A stretch of 64,000 bases of DNA. Origin: Blautia wexlerae DSM 19850. Lineage in GTDB: Bacteria; Bacillota; Clostridia; Lachnospirales; Lachnospiraceae. Each line of letters begins with the position of its first letter. Positions within the stretch are counted from its first letter, which is position 1. The stretch lies in NCBI RefSeq assembly GCF_025148125.1, contig NZ_CP102267.1, positions 2,986,501 through 3,050,500 on the forward strand, in the 5' to 3' direction. The notes below the pieces were generated by a model. It was not told the DNA's origin, made no database searches, and saw only the letters and a list, made by a program, of their open reading frames with translations. Both the position numbers and the translations under genes were made by a program. This document shows, in pieces, positions 26,986-36,078 of this stretch.

Positions 26986-27028
26986 TAGAGCATGTTTGAA
27001 AAATCATTTCAACAATCTGTACGCTCTA
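26986..27028. repeat. Short derivative of palindromic repeat family 2
   Basis: This 43-bp stretch begins TAGAGCATGTTTGAAAAATC and ends GCTCTA. Its first 37 nt match the left end of the element at 38555 with few changes. It covers the last codons and the stop codon of the GH3 gene. Confidence 0.6.
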
Positions 27029-29507
27029 ATCTACGGATCATAGATACCAGATGTCCGGCACAATTTCGGATTTCTTCTTCTGTAAGTTTACCTTCTTTAT
27101 ATGCCTGGCGAATATTCTTATCATCATCCGGATTTCCAGGCATGATAATGTCATTGCCTGCTGCCACACATTTCCATGGAACGCTTCCATCTTCCGGAAC
27201 TGTTGTGTTCCAGTCTGACATAATTGCTCCGTCAAATCCCCATTCTTTTCTGGCAACTGTCATGCACAGATCTTTGCTGTTCGCCGCATGAATACCGTTG
27301 ATAAGATTATAGGAAGTCATAATAGAAACAGGATTTCCTTCTTTTACTGCAATTTCAAATCCGCGGAGATAGATTTCTCTGAGCGCACGTTCGGATACGC
27401 AGGAGTCAACACCCATGCGGTTATCTTCCTGATTATTACATGCAAAATGCTTGATTGTTACGCCACATCCTGACTTGCTCTGAACACCCCGGATCACTGC
27501 TGCTGCCAGCATCCCTGACAGATATGGATCTTCTGAATAATATTCATAATTTCTTCCACATAATGGGTTTCTGTGAATATTCATACCCGGTGCAAGCCAC
27601 AGATTTACATGAAATTCTTCCATTTCTTCTGCGATTGCTTTTCCAAACTCTGTCATGAGATCTGTATCCCAGGTCTGTGCCAGTGCTGTTCCTACAGGAA
27701 AAGCTGTGCAGTACTGATAATAAGTGTCTGCATTCTCATGATGCACACCAGGTTCCAGAATTCCATTTTCCAGTGAACCAAGAACTCCCATTTCATAGAT
27801 GCTGTCTGTCTCTTTATCTACTTCATACCACTGTCTGAGGCGGATACCTGCCGGACCGTCCGCCATAACAAGAGAGGGGATTCCATACTCTTCCAAAGTA
27901 CCGCAGGTTTCACCTGCTGATCCCGGTACTCGAATCCCTGCTGCACCAAGAGTACTGATATTCTCTGAAATCTTTCCATAAAGCAGAGGAATCAGCTCTT
28001 CTGTAGTTCTGTCTTCCAGAACAGAAACAAATCTTTTTTCTTCCTCTGTCAGATTTTCCTGATTTTTTCCGGCATTTTCCGATTTTGCCGGTATCATCGC
28101 AGGTTTAAAATAATATTCCGGAACCTGCGCTGTTATCAGTTTTTCCTGTCTCTGCACAGATTTTTCTTTCAATTCTTTTGTCAGATAAATCTGTTCCAGT
28201 TCTTCCTGAAGCGGACAGATTTTATCCATCTGTTCCAGTACTGTATCATCTGAAACTACCAGAACTGCTTCCAGTTTCAGTTTGTCTGAACTGTTTCCGA
28301 CCAGAATGCCATATTTGCCTTTTTCCACTATCCATGTATGTGTTTCCTCATTGAAAGAAGCCAGTTGTTTCTGTGGAATCTCAACAGTAAGTGTTTGTGT
28401 TTCTCCCGGCTTCAGAAGTCTGGTTTTTGCAAAACCTGCCAGTCTCTTATACTCTTTTTCCAGTTCTGTCTGCGGAAGCGTAACATAAATCTGTACCACT
28501 TCTTTACCAGCATATTCATTTCCTGTATTTGTAACCTGAACCTCTGCTCTGATCTTACTTTCTTCCATATTTATGCTACAACACTTCATCTCAAACATAG
28601 TATAAGAAAGACCAAACCCAAACGGAAACATCACCTTTTTGTCAAAGCTGTCAAAATATCTGTAACCTACATAAATACCTTCTTTGTATTTTTCCTTTTC
28701 CAGATTGCCATTCAGATACCCATACTCTTCTGAAGCCGGATAATCCTCGTATCGCCTTGCCCAGGTTGTTGTCAGTTTACCGCCCGGCACTTCTTTTCCC
28801 AGAAGTACATCAGCCAGTGCATCTCCCCCTTCCTGACCAAGCTGAGAAATATTTAAGATTCCTTTTATATTGTCTGTCTGTTCCAGAATATCTGTCAGCT
28901 CCACAGGACCACCTGCATTAAGAATAAGGATCACAGGTTTGTTCATTTCTGCAAGATAACGTAAATCTTCCTCTTCTCTCTCGCTTAAATAGTAATCTCC
29001 CTTTACTTTGCGGCGGTCTTTTCCTTCTCCTGAAATACGACTGATCACATAAATCACCACATCTGCTTCACAGATATCTTCCTCTACCACCTTACGTCCC
29101 AGCGGCATTGCAAAAGGATTCTCTGCATAGGCATCAAAAGGATTATCTACTTTCTTAGCTTCTTCCAGAACTTTTTCTTTCCACGCCTCTCTCGCCTGCT
29201 CATAGCGATTGTGATAATCGCTGATCCAGTCTTCGCTTACAATTTTTACTCCTGCTTCTTTCAGTCCCTGATAAATAGAAATATTCTTTCTGTTGTTAAC
29301 ATCTCCAGAACCAATTCCACCCTTTACGGTTTTCTCTGCTCCATACCCAAGAAGTGCAGCAGCTGTATCTTTCTTTAATGGAAGGATTCCTTCATTTTTC
29401 AGCAGAACAATGCCTTCTGACGCCGCTTTTCTGGCAAGCTTTCCATGCATCAGTTCTCTCTCTGACGGCTGTTCTTCTCTAGTTCCACTGTAAATCCATT
29501 TCTTCAT
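27009..29507 (-). CDS. GH3 beta-glycosidase with reversed domain order
   Basis: The protein has 832 residues. Unusually, the domain that is C-terminal in typical GH3 enzymes comes first: IVLLKNEGILPL at about residue 35, then the alpha/beta sandwich and a fibronectin III-like domain (about 325-410). The TIM barrel follows (about 540-830), with KHFACNNQE, RALREIYLRGFE and the nucleophile D765 in IMSDW at the far C-terminus. This inverted order is known from ruminococcal and Butyrivibrio beta-glucosidases. There is no signal peptide, so it acts in the cytoplasm, presumably on sugars imported by the adjacent ABC transporter. GGAG precedes the ATG. Beta-glucosidase is the likeliest activity. Confidence 0.88.
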   Translation of the reverse strand: MKKWIYSGTREEQPSERELMHGKLARKAASEGIVLLKNEGILPLKKDTAAALLGYGAEKTVKGGIGSGDVNNRKNISIYQGLKEAGVKIVSEDWISDYHNRYEQAREAWKEKVLEEAKKVDNPFDAYAENPFAMPLGRKVVEEDICEADVVIYVISRISGEGKDRRKVKGDYYLSEREEEDLRYLAEMNKPVILILNAGGPVELTDILEQTDNIKGILNISQLGQEGGDALADVLLGKEVPGGKLTTTWARRYEDYPASEEYGYLNGNLEKEKYKEGIYVGYRYFDSFDKKVMFPFGFGLSYTMFEMKCCSINMEESKIRAEVQVTNTGNEYAGKEVVQIYVTLPQTELEKEYKRLAGFAKTRLLKPGETQTLTVEIPQKQLASFNEETHTWIVEKGKYGILVGNSSDKLKLEAVLVVSDDTVLEQMDKICPLQEELEQIYLTKELKEKSVQRQEKLITAQVPEYYFKPAMIPAKSENAGKNQENLTEEEKRFVSVLEDRTTEELIPLLYGKISENISTLGAAGIRVPGSAGETCGTLEEYGIPSLVMADGPAGIRLRQWYEVDKETDSIYEMGVLGSLENGILEPGVHHENADTYYQYCTAFPVGTALAQTWDTDLMTEFGKAIAEEMEEFHVNLWLAPGMNIHRNPLCGRNYEYYSEDPYLSGMLAAAVIRGVQSKSGCGVTIKHFACNNQEDNRMGVDSCVSERALREIYLRGFEIAVKEGNPVSIMTSYNLINGIHAANSKDLCMTVARKEWGFDGAIMSDWNTTVPEDGSVPWKCVAAGNDIIMPGNPDDDKNIRQAYKEGKLTEEEIRNCAGHLVSMIRRLERTDC

Positions 29508-29591
29508 ATAATTATACTCCTGTTTTTAATATTATAATTCTCATGAAAAGAACCTCCATAGCATTCTCTCTATGGGGGTTCTTAATTCTCA

Positions 29592-30437
29592 TTATTCTTT
29601 TACACCACCAAGTGTTACACCTGCAATAATGTATTTGGATAAAAGCAGATATACAATAATGATTGGCACGATCGCAACAGTGATCATCATGTAAATTTTA
29701 CCCATATCAAAGTTCATATAATCAGCACCACGCAGAGTTGCAATCAGGATCGGCACTGTCATTTTGCTCTTTGACTGAATGATCAGGGCAGGAACGAAGT
29801 AATTGTTCCAGGATCCTACGAAAGTAAAGATTGCCTGTACTGCTACTGCCGGTTTCATGATCGGAAGTACAATACTGTTAAAGGTTCTGAATTCTCCGGA
29901 GCCATCAATTCTTGCCGCTTCCACAAGGGATAAAGGAAGGGAAGACTGAAGGTAACTGTACATAAAGTAAAAGACTGCCGGAGATGCAATGGATGGAATG
30001 ATCAGCGGAAGTAAAGAGTCATACATTCCCATCTTTGTGATCAGTCGTAAAAATCCCATTGCTGTTACCTGTGTAGGCATAACAAGAATTGCCATAATAA
30101 AGGTAAAAGCTGCTTTCTTCATTTTAAAATCATAAGCATATAGACCATAAGCTGTCAAAGAAGAAAAATATGTACAAAGTGCAGCACTGCAGGAAGATAC
30201 AACAACACTGTTAAGAATACCGCGGAACATCGGGAAACTTCCGTCATTTGCCACATTCTTCAGATTCTCAAGAAAATATTTTCCGGGAAGTGCTGAAAAT
30301 CCTTTCTGCAGATCCGCATGGGAACGTGTTGCATTTACAATCAGAATGTAAAAGAAAAACAGACACAGGAAGGATAAAAAGATCAGCACAAGATGAACAA
30401 AAATACTGCGCACACGACCTGATGTATTTGGTTTCAT
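29592..30437 (-). CDS. ABC sugar transporter permease, MalG type
   Basis: The protein has 281 residues with six predicted membrane segments, the usual size for a carbohydrate-uptake-1 inner permease. The EAA loop that docks the ATPase is EAARIDGSGEFRTFNSIVLPIMKP, a clear MalG-type motif near residue 190. It lies 3 nt after the MalF-type gene, with GGAGGAG upstream. No ATPase gene is present in the locus; in this family a shared MsmK-like ATPase encoded elsewhere usually serves many such permeases. Confidence 0.92.
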   Translation of the reverse strand: MKPNTSGRVRSIFVHLVLIFLSFLCLFFFYILIVNATRSHADLQKGFSALPGKYFLENLKNVANDGSFPMFRGILNSVVVSSCSAALCTYFSSLTAYGLYAYDFKMKKAAFTFIMAILVMPTQVTAMGFLRLITKMGMYDSLLPLIIPSIASPAVFYFMYSYLQSSLPLSLVEAARIDGSGEFRTFNSIVLPIMKPAVAVQAIFTFVGSWNNYFVPALIIQSKSKMTVPILIATLRGADYMNFDMGKIYMMITVAIVPIIIVYLLLSKYIIAGVTLGGVKE

Positions 30438-30440
30438 AGT

Positions 30441-31394
30441 TTATCTCCTCCTTCTTTCTTCTTTTGCTTTTTTCTTTGCAGCTTTCTTAGATCCGTCCGG
30501 GTCTGTGTCATTTGTCATCTTATATACGATCATACATAAAATACCGCTGACAATAAACAGATATACGGACAGTGCACCTGCCATACCATAGTTCTTGCTC
30601 TTTAAGTGGCTGTTCAGGAACATAATCAGAGTCATAGATGTACGGTCCGGATTTCCCTGTCCATTTGTAAGAATCTGAGGAACATCGAACATCTGAAGAC
30701 CACCGATGATAGATGTGATCAGTGTATAAGCAAGGATCGGACGGATCAGCGGCAGTGTGATATAGAAAAATCTCTTGATACTGTTACAGCCATCCAGTTC
30801 AGATGCTTCAAAAATATCCATACTGATACCCATAACAGCAGCCATCAGCATAATTGTTGTATTACCAAACCACATCAGGAAGTTCATAAATCCGACCAGA
30901 GATCTGGTTCCGATTACAGAACCCATGAAATCTATCGGATTTTTAACCCATCCCAGAGACATCAGAATAGAGTTAATCGGTCCGTTGGTAGAGAACATGG
31001 TAAAGAACAATAATGCAAATGCAGAAGCCATGATCAGGTTAGGAAGATAAATAACAACCTTGAAAAACTGCTGTCCATGGATCTTCAGACGCGCATCTGT
31101 AAACCAACATGCCAGAACCAGTGCGATCACAATCTGCGGTACAAATCCGATTACCCACAGAATCAGTGTATTAGCACTGTATTTGAGCATATCTGACTTC
31201 AACAGACTCAGATAGTTTGCAATTCCAATAAAATTCGGTCCGATTTCTTTAATTCCTGAACGATAATATTCATAGAAACTATAACGTACAGTATCTACCA
31301 GCGGAATCAAAGAAAAGATTAAAAAAGTTATAAAAAATGGAAGGATAAAGATGTATCCCCATTTTGCATAGCTGATGCTTTTCTTTTTTTTCAT
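30441..31394 (-). CDS. ABC sugar transporter permease, MalF type
   Basis: The protein has 317 residues with six membrane segments. The EAA-type loop EASELDGCNSIKRFFYITLPLIRP is near residue 220. The N-terminus carries a short basic cytoplasmic start and the C-terminus ends in a run of Lys/Arg/Ala (KKAAKKKAKEERRRR). It pairs with the MalG-type permease downstream and the binding protein upstream. The leader holds a strong hairpin at 31425-31457. Confidence 0.92.
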   Translation of the reverse strand: MKKKKSISYAKWGYIFILPFFITFLIFSLIPLVDTVRYSFYEYYRSGIKEIGPNFIGIANYLSLLKSDMLKYSANTLILWVIGFVPQIVIALVLACWFTDARLKIHGQQFFKVVIYLPNLIMASAFALLFFTMFSTNGPINSILMSLGWVKNPIDFMGSVIGTRSLVGFMNFLMWFGNTTIMLMAAVMGISMDIFEASELDGCNSIKRFFYITLPLIRPILAYTLITSIIGGLQMFDVPQILTNGQGNPDRTSMTLIMFLNSHLKSKNYGMAGALSVYLFIVSGILCMIVYKMTNDTDPDGSKKAAKKKAKEERRRR

Positions 31395-31424
31395 AGTTCA
31401 GCATTCCTTCCTTTACATATTAGC

Positions 31425-31457
31425 GCCAGACACACATCGCGTTCATGTGTGTCTGGC
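31425..31457 (-). other. Intercistronic hairpin between binding protein and permease genes
   Basis: GCCAGACACACAT and ATGTGTGTCTGGC form a perfect 13-bp stem with a 7-nt loop. No T-run follows on the minus strand, so it is more likely an mRNA-stabilising or attenuating stem that lowers permease expression relative to the binding protein. Confidence 0.7.
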
Positions 31458-31525
31458 AAATACAAATGCATCTGTACAGGTTATTTACACCTGAAACTTT
31501 TTAACTGTCAATTCAAAAGCGTTTA

Positions 31526-32887
31526 TTATTCAGCCCAGTTAACTTCCTGGATTTCCGGATAACGTTCTTTGATTGCTGTTTCAAAGTTTGATTTTGCTTT
31601 GTCATAGTCTACCTGACCCTGGAAGTAATCGCTGAAAGCGTTCTGGAGCAGTTCTACACATCCCTGGTCATAAGCAGAAAGTGGTGCGATCTTGATGTTC
31701 TCTGCAACCGGTGCGAAATATTCAAATGGATTCTGTCCGCCAAGGAAGTCAGATGCGAAAGTATCATCTGTTGCAACTTCCTGCATACCACTCTTTGTAT
31801 TTGTAAAGTCAGAATAATCTTTGGAAATCTTTAATAAATTGTCCTTATTTCCTGTCAGTGCAAGAATGATATCTTTTGCATGTTCCGGATTATCTGTTCC
31901 TGTTGCTGCATGGATGTAAGAACCGCCCCAATTGTATTCCTGTGGTGGATTTGTAACAGCCCATTCTCCGTCTTCTCCATCCCAGTTTGGTTTCAATGTA
32001 AAGTCAATTCCCCATGCCGGGAAGAGGAATGCAAATACTTTGGATTCAGATCCCATAGCTTTGTTCCAGTCATCATTCCACTGACCTTTTACAGTTTTGT
32101 TCAGGTATCCTGCATCCAGCCATTCTTTGGAATCTTTGATCCAGTTCATTACCTGCTGGTCCACATTAACAGTTGTTGCACCGTCTTCTACCCATGGCTG
32201 GGAAATGCTGTTTCCATACAGTCTGAATGTATCAGCATAAGAAGCAAATGTGTAATATCCTTTTGCTTTCAGTTCTTCAGCTGTAGCTTTTGCTGTATCC
32301 CAGTCTTTCATTTTCTTGCCTACTTCTTCAGGATCGTCGGTTCCGAACACATCTTTGGCAATATCACGACGATATACAAGAAGTCCAGGGCAGCACTGCC
32401 ATGTAGATCCTCTCTGTACTCCATCTGCATCAGATGCAGTTGTTTTTGTAAAGTCATACTGATCTGCAAGATCTTTGTCAGGATCAATTCCAAGATCTTT
32501 CAGAGGCATTGCCACATCCGCTGCTGCATCTGTATATTTGTATACATAATCTGTTTCTGATAAGAAGATATCTACCTTATCATCTGCTGATGCATCAGCC
32601 TGATTCATAAGAGCTTCATCAAGTTTCTGCTGATAAACACCATCCTGATTTGGATTTATGATCCAGTGAATTTCTGTTCCATCGTTTAATGTTGTTACTG
32701 TTCCGTCTTTGGATGTTTCTTTTACTTCAGGATATACTGCTTCCAGACGCTGACGGAATTCATCATTCCAGGAATAAATATTGATTACTTTTCCTTCTTC
32801 ATCTGCATGTACGATTGTAGCGGTTCCGCCCATTGTACCTGCAATTACGGATGCTGTAAGTAAAACAGCTAATGCTTTCTTTTTCAT
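31526..32887 (-). CDS. ABC sugar-binding protein (extracellular solute-binding, family 1)
   Basis: The protein has 453 residues from the start at 32887 (GGAGGG upstream). It has an N-terminal signal peptide: MKKK, a hydrophobic stretch to about residue 22, then VHADEE as a probable cleavage site. No lipobox cysteine follows, although most Gram-positive binding proteins are lipoproteins. The mature part is the solute-binding fold, with INIYSWNDEFR at the start and GSYIHAATGT and AWGIDF later. It delivers the substrate to the two permeases. The divergent GH94 genes suggest a beta-linked oligosaccharide. Confidence 0.9.
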   Translation of the reverse strand: MKKKALAVLLTASVIAGTMGGTATIVHADEEGKVINIYSWNDEFRQRLEAVYPEVKETSKDGTVTTLNDGTEIHWIINPNQDGVYQQKLDEALMNQADASADDKVDIFLSETDYVYKYTDAAADVAMPLKDLGIDPDKDLADQYDFTKTTASDADGVQRGSTWQCCPGLLVYRRDIAKDVFGTDDPEEVGKKMKDWDTAKATAEELKAKGYYTFASYADTFRLYGNSISQPWVEDGATTVNVDQQVMNWIKDSKEWLDAGYLNKTVKGQWNDDWNKAMGSESKVFAFLFPAWGIDFTLKPNWDGEDGEWAVTNPPQEYNWGGSYIHAATGTDNPEHAKDIILALTGNKDNLLKISKDYSDFTNTKSGMQEVATDDTFASDFLGGQNPFEYFAPVAENIKIAPLSAYDQGCVELLQNAFSDYFQGQVDYDKAKSNFETAIKERYPEIQEVNWAE

Positions 32888-33297
32888 TAAAAAAGCCCTC
32901 CTTTTTCTTTTTTTCTCTTTGTGAGTTTCTTGCCTCACCTGATGTATCAGATTATAGCTTAAACTGCTTTTCGGGTATATTATAATTTCCACCAAAATGT
33001 CAGATTCATGACCTCATTGTGTTCTTTTTATATACAGACAGATTTTGTCATTTAATAAGGAAATCTTTCCTAAAATCATAATCTTTCTGTTTTTTTATTA
33101 GTATTTTTGTATAAAAAGTACCATTTTTCTATAAATCAGCCAGATGAATATTCGCAATCTGATTCATTACCTGCTCATATATTTTTCTGGAATTGTGTTA
33201 TTTTATGTCATGATTCTGATACTTACTTCATGTTTCTTATTTCCGAAAGATCTCAGTTCCGATATAATTTCCATACAATATTTATGGAAGGAGAAAA
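32888..33297. promoter_or_regulatory. Divergent control region between ABC operon and GH94 genes
   Basis: The 410-bp region is AT-rich with no gene. On the plus strand TATAAT at 33263-33268 lies about 30 nt before the first GH94 ATG but has no good -35. That is common for activator-dependent promoters. On the minus strand two TATAAT boxes (about 32950 and 32980) precede the binding-protein gene, also without good -35 partners. I saw no confident cre or AraC sites. Confidence 0.4.
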
Positions 33298-36000
33298 ATG
33301 TTGAAACATATTAAGTTTATTGATAATCATGGAAGCTTTTGTGTGAACAGACCGGAAAATACCAGTTATCTTTATTTTCCTCTTGCATCAGAAGCAGGTC
33401 TGAAAAGTTCCGTCACACCAGTGCTTGGAGGTGACAGCAAAATTGATCAGGATACCTTCCTGCTGGAACCGGTCAGTTCCGAAAATCTTCATAACAATCG
33501 TTCTTCCAGAAATTTCTGGATCGTAAAAGAAGGACACATTCCTTATTCAGTAACAGGTTCCTCTGCTCAGCAGGAAGCCGACCGTTTTACTGACAGGCAG
33601 GAAGACAGTGAACTAACCGCCGGATTCATGTGGCAGACTTTGAAAAGGACTTCCAGAGAACTTGGGCTCATCTCCACAGTTACTTCTTTTATCCCCAAAA
33701 GTGATAATGTGGAGATTATGTATGTGACAATTGAAAACCAGACAGATACTGTACAGAAATTTACTGCATATGGTGCAATTCCTGTTTACGGAAGAAGTGC
33801 AGATAACATTCGTGATCATCGAAATGTCACTTCCATGCTCCATCGTATCGAGACAACAGAACATGGAATCAACGTCTGCCCCACCATGTCATTTGACGAG
33901 CGTGGACATCAGCCAAATCATAAAATCTATTATGTAAATGGCTGTTCCGGAAAGGGAGAAAATCCGATTTCCTATTATCCGACTGTAGAAGATTTTATCG
34001 GAGAAGGTGGTACCTATACACATCCACGCACAGTATATGAAGGATATAAAGGAGTTCCCGCACACAGTCTGGCAGCAGGAAAGGAAGCAATGGGTGCTTT
34101 CTGTTTCTCATCTTTCACACTGGCTCCCGGTGAAAAAACAGACTTTATTTTATTATCAGGTATTGCCGACAGTAAAGAAGAAATTGAAAATATTTTTGAA
34201 AAATACAATACTTCCGATAAAGTAAAAAATGCACTGGAAGAAACCAGAATTTACTGGAAAAAACAGGTAAACGTTGACTTCCACACACAGGATCCTGACT
34301 TTGACAGTTATATGAAATGGGTAAGTTTCCAGCCATTCCTGCGCCGTTTATTTGGCTGTTCTTTCCTTCCTCATCATGATTACGGACGTGGTGGACGCGG
34401 ATGGCGTGATCTGTGGCAGGATTGTCTTTCTCTTCTGCTGATGAATCCTCAGAATGTAGGTGCCATGATTGAAAAGAATTATGGCGGCGTACGTATTGAT
34501 GGTACAAATGCTACTATTATCGGAGACGGTGACGGCAATTTTATCGCTGACAGAAACGGAATCGCACGTGTATGGATGGATCATGCACTCTGGCCGCTAA
34601 TCACGACCAGTCTTTATATTAATCAGACCGGAGATATAGAGATCCTTAAGAAACAGGTTCCTTATTTTAAAGATGCACAAACCATGCGCGGCACAGAAAT
34701 TGATACTCTCTGGAATGACGCATATGGAAATAAACAGCGCACCGAAGACGGTCAGGTATATACCGGAAGTGTTCTGGAGCACATTCTGATCCAGCAGCTT
34801 GCCGCTTTTTATGATGTAGGTGTTCATAATATTTACCGTCTCCGCGGAGCTGACTGGAACGATGCCCTGGATATGGCAGCAGAAAATGGTGAAAGTGTTG
34901 CCTTTACCTGTGCTTATGCGGGCAATCTCCACACTCTTGCTTCCATATTACGCCTTATGGAATCTGCAGGCGAAACCAGTATCCCACTGTCAGAGGAAAT
35001 TGAAATCCTGCTGAACGACCAGACAGATATGTTTGACAGTGTATCTGAAAAGAAAAAGGTTCTTACTGAATATGCCAAAAGCTGCAGGCATAACCTGAGC
35101 GGCAGAAAGAAAAACTTCTCTCTCTCCACACTTGCTGCCAACCTGATCCAGAAATCCAACTGGCTGACAAATCATATCCGTTCACAGGAATGGATTGATG
35201 GCAAAGACAACGAAGAAGGATGGTATAACAGCTATTACGATAATCATGGAGAGGCAGTGGAAGGTTTCCACCATGAACAGGTGCGTATGATGCTCACGGG
35301 CCAGGTTTTCTCTATTATGGGAAATGTTGCCACTGATGCGCAGATCAGAAAAATCGTAAAAAGCGCAGATCATTATCTTTACAGAAAAGAAATTGGCGGT
35401 TACCGCCTGAACACAGATTTTCAGGAACTGAAGTTTGATATGGGACGTATGTTCGGTTTCGCTTATGGCGAAAAAGAAAACGGTGCTGTTTTCTCTCATA
35501 TGGCAGTTATGTATGCAAATGCCTTATATCAGAGAGGCTTTGCAAAAGAAGGCTGGAAAGCATTGCGTTCTCTGTCTGATACAGCTCTCGACTTTGATAC
35601 CAGCCATATTTACCCGGGAATTCCTGAATATTTCCGTTCAGACGGACGTGGCATGTATCATTATCTGACAGGTGCTGCAAGCTGGTATCTTTTTACCATG
35701 ATCACAGAGGTCTTTGGTGTCCGTGGAGTTTTCGGAAACCTTTTGGTTCATCCAAAACTTCTGGCAGAACAGTTCGATGAAGCAGGAACTGCTTCTGTCT
35801 CTGTTACTTTTGCAGGAAAACAGTTCCATGTTACCTACCGAAACACAGACAGAAAAGATTATGGTTCTTATCATATCGCCGCTGCGGACTGCGACAAAAC
35901 AGCAATAGAAATCGTAGAAGATTCCCATATTATGATCTCCAGAGAATTTATTAACAACCTCTCTTCTGATCTTCATGAAATTACAGTGACACTTGCCTGA
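33298..36000 (+). CDS. GH94 glycoside phosphorylase, about 900 residues (laminaribiose-phosphorylase-like?)
   Basis: The protein has 900 residues. The GH94 catalytic (alpha/alpha)6 barrel is recognisable from about residue 330: HHDYGRGGRGWRDLWQD, GGVRIDGTNATIIGDGDG, and the general-acid motif GADWND with D519. The N-terminal 300 residues form the GH94 beta-sandwich. The length and the RGWRDLWQD motif fit the laminaribiose phosphorylase branch better than cellobiose phosphorylase (about 810). Phosphorolysis yields a sugar 1-phosphate plus a shortened sugar. The specificity is tentative. There is no signal peptide, so it is cytoplasmic. GGAAGGAG precedes the ATG. Confidence 0.85.
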   Translation: MLKHIKFIDNHGSFCVNRPENTSYLYFPLASEAGLKSSVTPVLGGDSKIDQDTFLLEPVSSENLHNNRSSRNFWIVKEGHIPYSVTGSSAQQEADRFTDRQEDSELTAGFMWQTLKRTSRELGLISTVTSFIPKSDNVEIMYVTIENQTDTVQKFTAYGAIPVYGRSADNIRDHRNVTSMLHRIETTEHGINVCPTMSFDERGHQPNHKIYYVNGCSGKGENPISYYPTVEDFIGEGGTYTHPRTVYEGYKGVPAHSLAAGKEAMGAFCFSSFTLAPGEKTDFILLSGIADSKEEIENIFEKYNTSDKVKNALEETRIYWKKQVNVDFHTQDPDFDSYMKWVSFQPFLRRLFGCSFLPHHDYGRGGRGWRDLWQDCLSLLLMNPQNVGAMIEKNYGGVRIDGTNATIIGDGDGNFIADRNGIARVWMDHALWPLITTSLYINQTGDIEILKKQVPYFKDAQTMRGTEIDTLWNDAYGNKQRTEDGQVYTGSVLEHILIQQLAAFYDVGVHNIYRLRGADWNDALDMAAENGESVAFTCAYAGNLHTLASILRLMESAGETSIPLSEEIEILLNDQTDMFDSVSEKKKVLTEYAKSCRHNLSGRKKNFSLSTLAANLIQKSNWLTNHIRSQEWIDGKDNEEGWYNSYYDNHGEAVEGFHHEQVRMMLTGQVFSIMGNVATDAQIRKIVKSADHYLYRKEIGGYRLNTDFQELKFDMGRMFGFAYGEKENGAVFSHMAVMYANALYQRGFAKEGWKALRSLSDTALDFDTSHIYPGIPEYFRSDGRGMYHYLTGAASWYLFTMITEVFGVRGVFGNLLVHPKLLAEQFDEAGTASVSVTFAGKQFHVTYRNTDRKDYGSYHIAAADCDKTAIEIVEDSHIMISREFINNLSSDLHEITVTLA

Positions 36001-36078
36001 AAACAATAGCTGCTCAGCCTCCATAAAAGCAGGCGACAGGCTGTTATAAATATTGTTCTAACAGAAAGGATTTACTAT

